Shown here in pieces: positions 57,222 to 64,000 of a stretch of DNA of 64,000 bases. The position numbers and the translations under genes are program-made. Each line of letters opens with the position of its first letter. Position 1 is the stretch's first letter. The DNA is from Wuchereria bancrofti. Taxonomy: Eukaryota; Nematoda; Chromadorea; Rhabditida; Onchocercidae. The stretch is taken from the NCBI GenBank assembly GCA_005281725.1, contig SSBO01000001.1, positions 1,906,399 to 1,970,398 of the forward strand. The letters run 5' to 3'. The notes beneath the pieces were generated by a model. It was given only the letters and a program-made list of their open reading frames with translations. It made no database searches and had not been told where the DNA came from.

Positions 57222-60093
57222 ATGGTCTACCAATCAGCTACAACTCCAACTCATACTTCAAATGGTGCTCATACACCTGTTAATGGATCTTCACGATCAT
57301 CTCAGACTGGATCAGGAACAGGAGCAGGGACAGGAATTGGAACAGGATCAGGATCAGCATTATCACATGGCCATTGTAAAATCCTTTGACATTTTCACAA
57401 TGCATTTTTGTTGATAAAAAGATAGTGAATGTAAGTTATTGTTTGAATTATCTCAAAAAAAAAAGGGTGATAAAGAATATAACAGTTGGTTGATTGTATT
57501 TGTTGCTAATCATCTAAATCAAAAGTTTCTTTCAGCGAAGAAACTTATCATTCGTAGAAGGTCATCACGAAGTAGCACTGGTAAATTTCATTTAACATTC
57601 ATTCACTAATTGATTTATTTCCGTTTTAAGAATTTTCAAAAAAATGTTAATGTTAAATGAAAAAGTTAAATTTGAAACATTTGTTACAATACTGTTGATT
57701 ATTTTGATTAATTTTTGGGACAAACAACAATAGCACCAGTGAAGTCCTCAGTATCTTCACGGTCTGCAATTTCCGAGGTACTTTCGCGTTCATTTTCGAA
57801 ATGAACTACTAAGAGTAAAAAAAAATTCAACTCTTAAAAAAAATGATCTACCAAGATATCGAGACTAAAATAAACAGAAAGAAATTGGAAATTTTGGATA
57901 ACAATTGTTTTACGTATATTTCTTTACTTATTATATGTTTACCTATAACTAGAAAAATTTTAAGTATTATCCTGAATCAGTGCCTGAACCGATGCCATCT
58001 CAATCGTTAAGCAGTAAAAAACTTATTCAGGTCAGTAATATTCTCTAGAAATGAAAAATAAAATGGATAACAGATATAGCTCATTACAAAAGTTTCAAAC
58101 TCATATTAAATCTTTTCTAGATAATGCCTGAAGAGGCTGGTGGAACAGCTTGGCAAGTAGAAGATGAGCCATTTTATCACGGTTTTATGTCAAATAATGA
58201 ATGCAAACCACTGCTTACAAATCCGGGTGATTTTCTGGTACGACGGGCAGAAATTGATGGTGAAATGCAATATGTCATCACTGTTCTTCCAGAAAATTCA
58301 AATGAAATTACAAATTTTATCATCAAAAAGACTCGCCCTGTGAGTAATTGAATGAAATGAAATTCAAATTAACTCAACATACTTTCATTTCCATTCCTTC
58401 ACGCGGTGTAATGTGCGTTTTTACGATTCGTACGTTAAATCATTTACAGAAACATCTATATTACGTGTACATATACGCATTCAAGACAATTTCCGATCTA
58501 ATTGCATATCATAGTCGCATGAAAAAGCCATTGAATAATGAAAATGTGTGCATTGTGAAAGGGATTGCACGAAGTGATTGGCAACTTGCCCATGAACAGG
58601 TTAACATTAATTTATTTTTGTACTTATGGTAGATTTACTTCACGATTTACTTCTGTGTGTAGGCAAGAAGAATGCCGAATAGTATTACATTAATTTTTTT
58701 TCAAAAATTTTTATTTCTTTCGTTTCATATTTCTTTCCATAAATTTACATTTTGTTTTTTTTTTCTTTTTTGCAATGAGTTTTTTAATTTATAGATTGAA
58801 CGAAACAAAAAATTGGGTGAAGGAGCATTTGGTGAGGTTTGGGAAGGAACGCTTAATCTTGGAGTGTTTCGCGGTTACATTCCAGTGGCAATCAAAACAC
58901 TTCATTCAGGAAATATTAGTGCAGATGAAAGAATTAAATTTCTTCGAGAAGCAAATTTAATGCTTAAACTAAGCCATCCCAATATCATCAAATTTTATGG
59001 CGTAGCAACCTTGAAGGATCCTATTATGATCGTTATGGAGTTTGCTAGTGGTGGATCACTCCTTACACGAGTACAGAATACCAAACGACCGGTAAAATAT
59101 ATCAAAATTTACTTTTGAAATTTGAAATAAAAAAGTTTTTTGTGTTAGCGAATGATTTTTTATTTATTTTATTTTTTGTTTTTATTTTTATTTTTCCAAT
59201 TCTGATAGCCTACCGATGCGGATAAGATACGATATTGTGCTGGGGCGGCTTCTGGTCTGGCATATCTTGAAACAATGCAGATTATTCATCGAGACATTGC
59301 CGCACGAAATTGTTTACTGAGTGCAGATGATGAAGTTAAACTGAGTGATTTTGGACTGTCATTACTTGGAATCAAATATCGTGAAAGAAGCATGAAGAAT
59401 GTGCCTATTCGGTGAGAGCCTTATTGAAGCTTTCATATACAGAAAACGATAAGGCTGGAAACACAGTCGAATTTGCATTTAAACATTAAAATATATACTT
59501 CTTATATCTTAAATTAAAAAAATTCAGCATCAATTAATTCATCCAATTTAAGATGGTTATCACCAGAGACACTAAAACATGGACGTTTTTCATCAAAAAC
59601 CGATGTCTGGAGTTTCGGTATAACCATTTGGGAAATATATTCAAGCGGTCAGGAACCATATGCAGAAATTCAGGATAATAAGGAATTGCGACGAGGAGTT
59701 ATTGAGCAACGGGTGGATTTATTATTTTTCTGGAAATAGGAGAAACGAATGCTTACTGAATGTTTTGAGAAATTGAATTTAGCATTTGAATTGATTTAAT
59801 GGAATAATTAGATTTAAAATCTAATAATTTGAGATCAAATTTGAAATAACAAAGAGTTAAAAAGCTAAAGACTAATTTAATCCATATCATTAAGCTTTCA
59901 TAAATTTCAGGTAAAGATATGCAGTCCACATGGTATGCCACCGATGATGCAGCAAATAATGTTTAGTTGTTTGACATATGATCCAAAAAATCGTCCAACA
60001 TTTCAGGAATTAAATGCGAAACTATCCGCCGCTCGACCCAGTAGTAGCTATTTTACGCTGTCATCCAAAATTAAAGGATTATTTCACTTTTAA
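57222..60093 (+). CDS. SH2-domain non-receptor tyrosine kinase, Fes/Fer type
   Basis: Ten exons join in frame to 506 residues: 57222-57375, 57536-57580, 57734-57777, 57965-58030, 58121-58339, 58450-58599, 58795-59091, 59209-59411, 59553-59712, 59911-60093. The N-terminus is Ser/Thr/Gly-rich with a GTGAGTGIGTGSGS run and no F-BAR domain. The SH2 domain spans about 122-205 (EPFYHGFMSNNE, DFLVRRAE). The kinase has LGEGAFGEVWEG (about 231), VAIK (Lys 260), HRDIAARN (Asp about 354), DFG (about 372) and WLSPE in place of the usual APE. All catalytic residues are present, so it should be active. Nematodes have many short Fer-like kinases of this build, several acting in the germline; which subfamily this is cannot be told. 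AATAAA at 60159-60164 fits its 3' end. Confidence 0.93.
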
Positions 60094-60158
60094 ACAGACT
60101 TTTATTATCAGGAATTATCATTGAACAGTATTTGTTGCTACACATCTAGCGATTCTTT

Positions 60159-60164
60159 AATAAA
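60159..60164 (+). terminator. Poly(A) signal of the tyrosine kinase gene
   Basis: Canonical AATAAA about 65 bases after the stop codon. Confidence 0.7.
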
Positions 60165-61916
60165 CAATTCTGATGTCATACTAAAATTACTTTAAGCAAT
60201 TCGGAAAGGCTCACTGGTTCTATATTCAAAACCTCCCAGTAATCCTAAAATTAAAAAATTTCAGAGTTTATTAAATATCAGGTAAATTAAATGTTCATAT
60301 TTTAATGGCACTTCCTTAATCAACATAAATTTTTACTGCTTTTATAATTAACACTTCCATTTGCAAAATGTAATATTTTTGAATAAACTTTTATTGGGTT
60401 ATTAATAAATTCTATGCTGTAATTAGTTCCATTTATAGTATTTTATACTAAATTTCGATTCTTTTGGTACTGAGCGATATCATAATTCTGACATTTTTGA
60501 TATACCTAGTACATATATACATAATTTATTTTATCACTTTTGGTTCATATTTTAATAAACAAATTAGCACAGCCTGTAATTCTGAATAAATTTTAAATGA
60601 ATTTTAATAGCTTGCAAAGCTCAGAGCATGACTGCAATTTATAAATGGACATTCCAGATTTTAATAAAGACATAAAATTTTATCATTAACTCATTCCAGT
60701 TGAAAATGAGTCATCATCAAATAATCTGCGATTGAAATTTATTGTTATTTATTGAATAGTTTAGTATTTCATTTAATTAAAACAAAGTAGATCACATTAA
60801 TCTCTCTATTTCTCTTCGTGAATGTAAAGTGAAAATTTTTTTTTAATTCTGCGAATAATTTATGCAAGACAAATTTGTTAGCCATTATGTGAAAGAAAAC
60901 TGGCAATATTAGTTATATTCAACTTTTCGAAACTCATATTGAATAGCTCCAATCAGATTTTAATGATAGACATAAAATTTTAGCATTGCTATCATTAGCC
61001 ATATGATCATTTATTCGTTGGCTTTTATCGTGATAAGTTATAGAGTATGCAAGTTGCGACAATGATAGATGATGGATAATTTTACGAATTTTAACGCTCC
61101 ATAAAACTTTTTCCTTTTGCATATTTGCTTAACTAACTAACTTTAAAAAAAAAAGATTTGTGATGAGCAATCTTTCAGTGTTTACCTTATCAGATTCTTT
61201 ATCTTCATTTTCAAAAGAAGAATTAATCACTGACCCAAGAATAATGCTTATATAAATTTCAAATGTAATTCAAACTAATACTAATAGCACAATGCAATGC
61301 TTAATTATCTTATTAAGCAATCAAAAACAGAAAACTTTGCGTCTTTTCTGTTACAAATATGCAAAATTATAACTTTCATACTTTAGCTTAAAATTAATAT
61401 GAATTAATTCCTTAGTAAAAAAATGAATGGCTAATTCTATGTTTCGGTTTTATATATTAGCTATTCTTTCGTTAAGAAAAACTGATCTGATTCCATCACT
61501 GATCAGTGATCTTTAGCTAATATCACGGATTATCTTCAAAGAGCAGAAAATATCTTGGAGAATATAACCTGTAAAATATTTCAACTTTTTCTCGCATTAT
61601 TCTCCACCACATCTTCATTTCCTTCTCATCTTAAAAAATTATCAGCTTTTCTTATTTCAAAATTGTGCTTATTAATTTCATACAAGCAAACTTTTGCTAT
61701 TCAAATTTAAGTTACTTTATAATGGCGCAATTTTTTTTTTTTTTCATTAATTCTATTTTTGTGCCCAAATAAATATGTCAAAAATTTCTAGGGAACATGA
61801 AGATTATTAAAAAATCACAGTTATAATAGATTCTGGATTGATAAAATCAAAACACTTATGCCAAGCATTCTCAATAAATACATAGTAATATTGTAGCTGT
61901 GATCAAACAAGCATTA
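60165..61916. other. 3' region between convergent genes, no gene seen
   Basis: AT-rich spacer between the kinase (plus) and the minus-strand gene ending at 61917. No exon or repeat recognised. Confidence 0.55.
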
Positions 61917-62744
61917 TCATGATTTTCTACTCGACAAACTCATTGATCGAGATCGAGAATTTTTGCTAAATGGTAGTGTAGACCGAGCAGATAAGTGTTG
62001 TACAGAGGAACTTCTTCCTCCTAAATTCATTCTTATTGAGTGATCATTTCTAACATCAATTTTATCTCTTCTTGTTGCTCCATTTTGTTGTGAATCCAGA
62101 AAAATTGATGTTGAATTTTGAATTGCTTTCTGAATTTGTATAGCTGCTATAAATGCTAACTCATCTACATTTCGATTTACTGCTGATGGAATACAAACTG
62201 ATGATGGTGGTAGAAATTTACTTTCTCGAATGCTAATTGGTGGTCGTGATGGTGGATTACATGGTTTACTTCCAGCTTTCACGTAAAAATACTTTCGATC
62301 GCGACGACTTATCTGTTGTTTCTCCATTTTTGAAATCCATCCACCAATTTCATAAATTTTTAATAATGCACCATGTCGACGCCATGGATTTGGACATGAT
62401 CGCTCGACACGTTTCTCGTACGTTCGAAAATGTCCAAGAATTGGTAATTCGAGTACATTTTGCGTTCTTTTCCATATAATTTTTGTACCATGAATATGTT
62501 TCATTCCTGGAAGTTTTGCTGTTTCCACGTATTTTTGGCCGATGATATCATCGTTGAAAAAGAACGACTGTGAACGATGATCATTTGATGATGATTTGTA
62601 CATAGTAATATTTTCCATATTATCATTTGAGGGATGACTGATCAATTTCTCTTGTGAAATTGAAATTCCCGTCATTAAATCATCACCATTATCATTGGTA
62701 TCTATTACTTTTGATTCTAATTTTGATGGAACTTTTCGCGGCAT
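61917..62744 (-). CDS. Unrecognised basic, serine-rich protein
   Basis: One exon of 275 residues from the ATG at 62744 (MPRKVPSKLESKV). The frame is open a little further to an AAG acceptor-like site at about 62749, so an upstream exon or a spliced leader is possible. The centre (about 88-150) looks like a folded, basic, aromatic-rich block: GTKIIWKRTQNVLELPILGH, ERSCPNPWRRHGALLKIYEIGGW and RRDRKYFYVKAG. The N-terminal part is acidic and polar; the C-terminal ~60 residues are Ser/Arg-rich (SRSRSMSLSSRKS) and likely disordered, as in RNA- or microtubule-binding tails. No signal peptide or membrane helix. I do not recognise a family. Confidence 0.75.
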   Translation of the reverse strand: MPRKVPSKLESKVIDTNDNGDDLMTGISISQEKLISHPSNDNMENITMYKSSSNDHRSQSFFFNDDIIGQKYVETAKLPGMKHIHGTKIIWKRTQNVLELPILGHFRTYEKRVERSCPNPWRRHGALLKIYEIGGWISKMEKQQISRRDRKYFYVKAGSKPCNPPSRPPISIRESKFLPPSSVCIPSAVNRNVDELAFIAAIQIQKAIQNSTSIFLDSQQNGATRRDKIDVRNDHSIRMNLGGRSSSVQHLSARSTLPFSKNSRSRSMSLSSRKS

Positions 62745-64000
62745 TTCTTCAAAATAATACACAACCGTCTGTTAGCACGGATTTACAGAAAAATAATGTT
62801 ATAGTATGAGTTTCATATTTTATTCGATCAAATAAAAGTGTTCATAATATTTGCATAAATTTCTTTTCTTTAACTAATGCTAATAGTGAAGTATTAGTCA
62901 AAATTAAGAGAGATTAGATACGGTTTAAAAATTTATCGAATGAACTGATAATGGAAAGAGTGTGACAATTTTGAAGTATCAGATAGTTACGATTTGCAAT
63001 TTAATGTTATCGTTTCTGAACTTAGCAGAAATTTATTTAGTTTAGGTAACATTTGATGTCATTGATTCATTTGATATCATTAATATTAAAAACTTCAGGT
63101 TATCATTTGCAAAAGTACTGAGGCAGAGAGATTTATACTTTATGCAAATGCAAAGTAACAGCAACTATGCAATTTAATATATTAGAGAGGAAGCAAAAAT
63201 AATCGATCTTTTGATATTAACAAAAATTTAGGAAACAATAGCCAAAACGTTTGGATGAAAATTAAAGGCATTTCTCATGCAGAAAGAAGGCACATTTTCC
63301 TTTTTATCCTTTATTAAATTACCAGAAATGAATCATAAAGTAAATTTGATTTTGATTGATTTAAAATCAATTTTTCTATCTCTTCGAGGAATACCTTTAA
63401 TGATAATATTTCAAATGGTAGCAAAAGCGTACATAAAATCGATGTTATCGTTGTATTTAATATTTCGAGTAATATTCGAAAAAATACTACTGAAATAAAC
63501 TACTGAAATGACATTCAAATATATTACTTAGTTTTTCGATTATTACTAAGATTTTTGAATGGTTTAATAGAAAGTATTTGATACGGATAGCACCACAGTC
63601 TATCCAAATCAGATCTATGATTTAAATCGTAAAAATCGTAAAAAAGACATATTGTTCTAGACTTTTCTGTCTCTTTACGATTAAAATATTATTCGAAATA
63701 TTAAATACAACGATAACATCGAGAAATTTTTGGTGAAAAAAAAAAGCTATTTTCATAACAGCATAATAATCAAAAAATATCTGGACAAAATCGTTCGGAA
63801 TCCGGTACTTTTGAGAAGTATATTCATAAAATTTCATATGTGAAATATATACCTTAAGTGTCACATCTGAAATTTTATTCATAAAATAAACTTAAAACCG
63901 AAAGGGTAAATTAATAAAATATAGCATAACAAACTGGAAAATTAATACAAATAGTTGATTCAGTTACAAACTGAAATGGAAATTTGTAATTTTAAAATTG
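62745..64000. other. No gene seen up to the window end
   Basis: AT-rich. Open frames at 63277-63498 (plus) and 63622-63882 (minus) are rich in Phe, Ile and Lys as expected of random AT-rich DNA, and show no family resemblance. Confidence 0.5.

Noticed and set aside
1..64000. Wolbachia-derived or other bacterial insert
   Set aside because: Filarial genomes often carry such DNA, but no bacterial gene order, GC shift or recognisable bacterial protein was seen.
1..64000. CRISPR array or tandem satellite
   Set aside because: No regularly spaced repeats were seen; only simple dinucleotide and trinucleotide tracts and the repeats listed.

Overview
The window looks like nuclear DNA of a parasitic roundworm, most likely a filarial (clade III) nematode. 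It is very AT-rich and split by many introns with TTTCAG-type acceptors. Several genes begin just after a splice acceptor with no visible upstream exon, as expected for spliced-leader trans-splicing. The recognisable genes are animal genes, and one encodes a cuticlin-type ZP protein. No tRNA, rRNA, CRISPR array or bacterial gene was seen. Exon joins were worked out by eye from splice sites and codon phase and are models, not transcripts.

Left part (1-9,500), all on the minus strand: the 5' half of a Rabex-5 (RABGEF1) gene cut by the window start, the tRNA adenosine deaminase subunit ADAT2, and two tandem paralogues of pseudouridine-5'-phosphatase (PUDP/HDHD1) with identical exon phases. From about 10,770 to 14,750 there is repeat DNA with a decayed BEL/Pao-like LTR retrotransposon.

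Middle part (14,751-32,745): two near-identical ~1.1 kb cassettes in opposite orientation flank ~15.8 kb. Each cassette carries a divergent pair of tiny genes for secreted histidine-rich peptides, with matching TATATAAG boxes about 125 bp apart between them. Inside the inverted repeat lie a 17-exon gene for a 1289-residue membrane protein with vWA and ZP domains (minus strand) and a small unrecognised single-pass membrane protein gene (plus strand, 29.8-31.0 kb).

Right part: sepiapterin reductase (33.3-35.5 kb, minus), a gene-poor 7 kb stretch, a 15-exon APPBP2 orthologue with an unusual N-terminal extension (42.6-48.3 kb, minus), an SLC17A9-type vesicular nucleotide transporter (52.0-54.9 kb, minus), an SH2-tyrosine kinase of the Fes/Fer type (57.2-60.1 kb, plus) and an unrecognised basic, serine-rich protein (61.9-62.7 kb, minus).

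The genes do not form one pathway: membrane traffic, tRNA editing, nucleotide clean-up, cuticle or extracellular matrix, pterin synthesis, ubiquitin-ligase adaptor, purinergic vesicle loading and signalling. The most unusual structure is the inverted duplication with its histidine-rich peptide cassettes.
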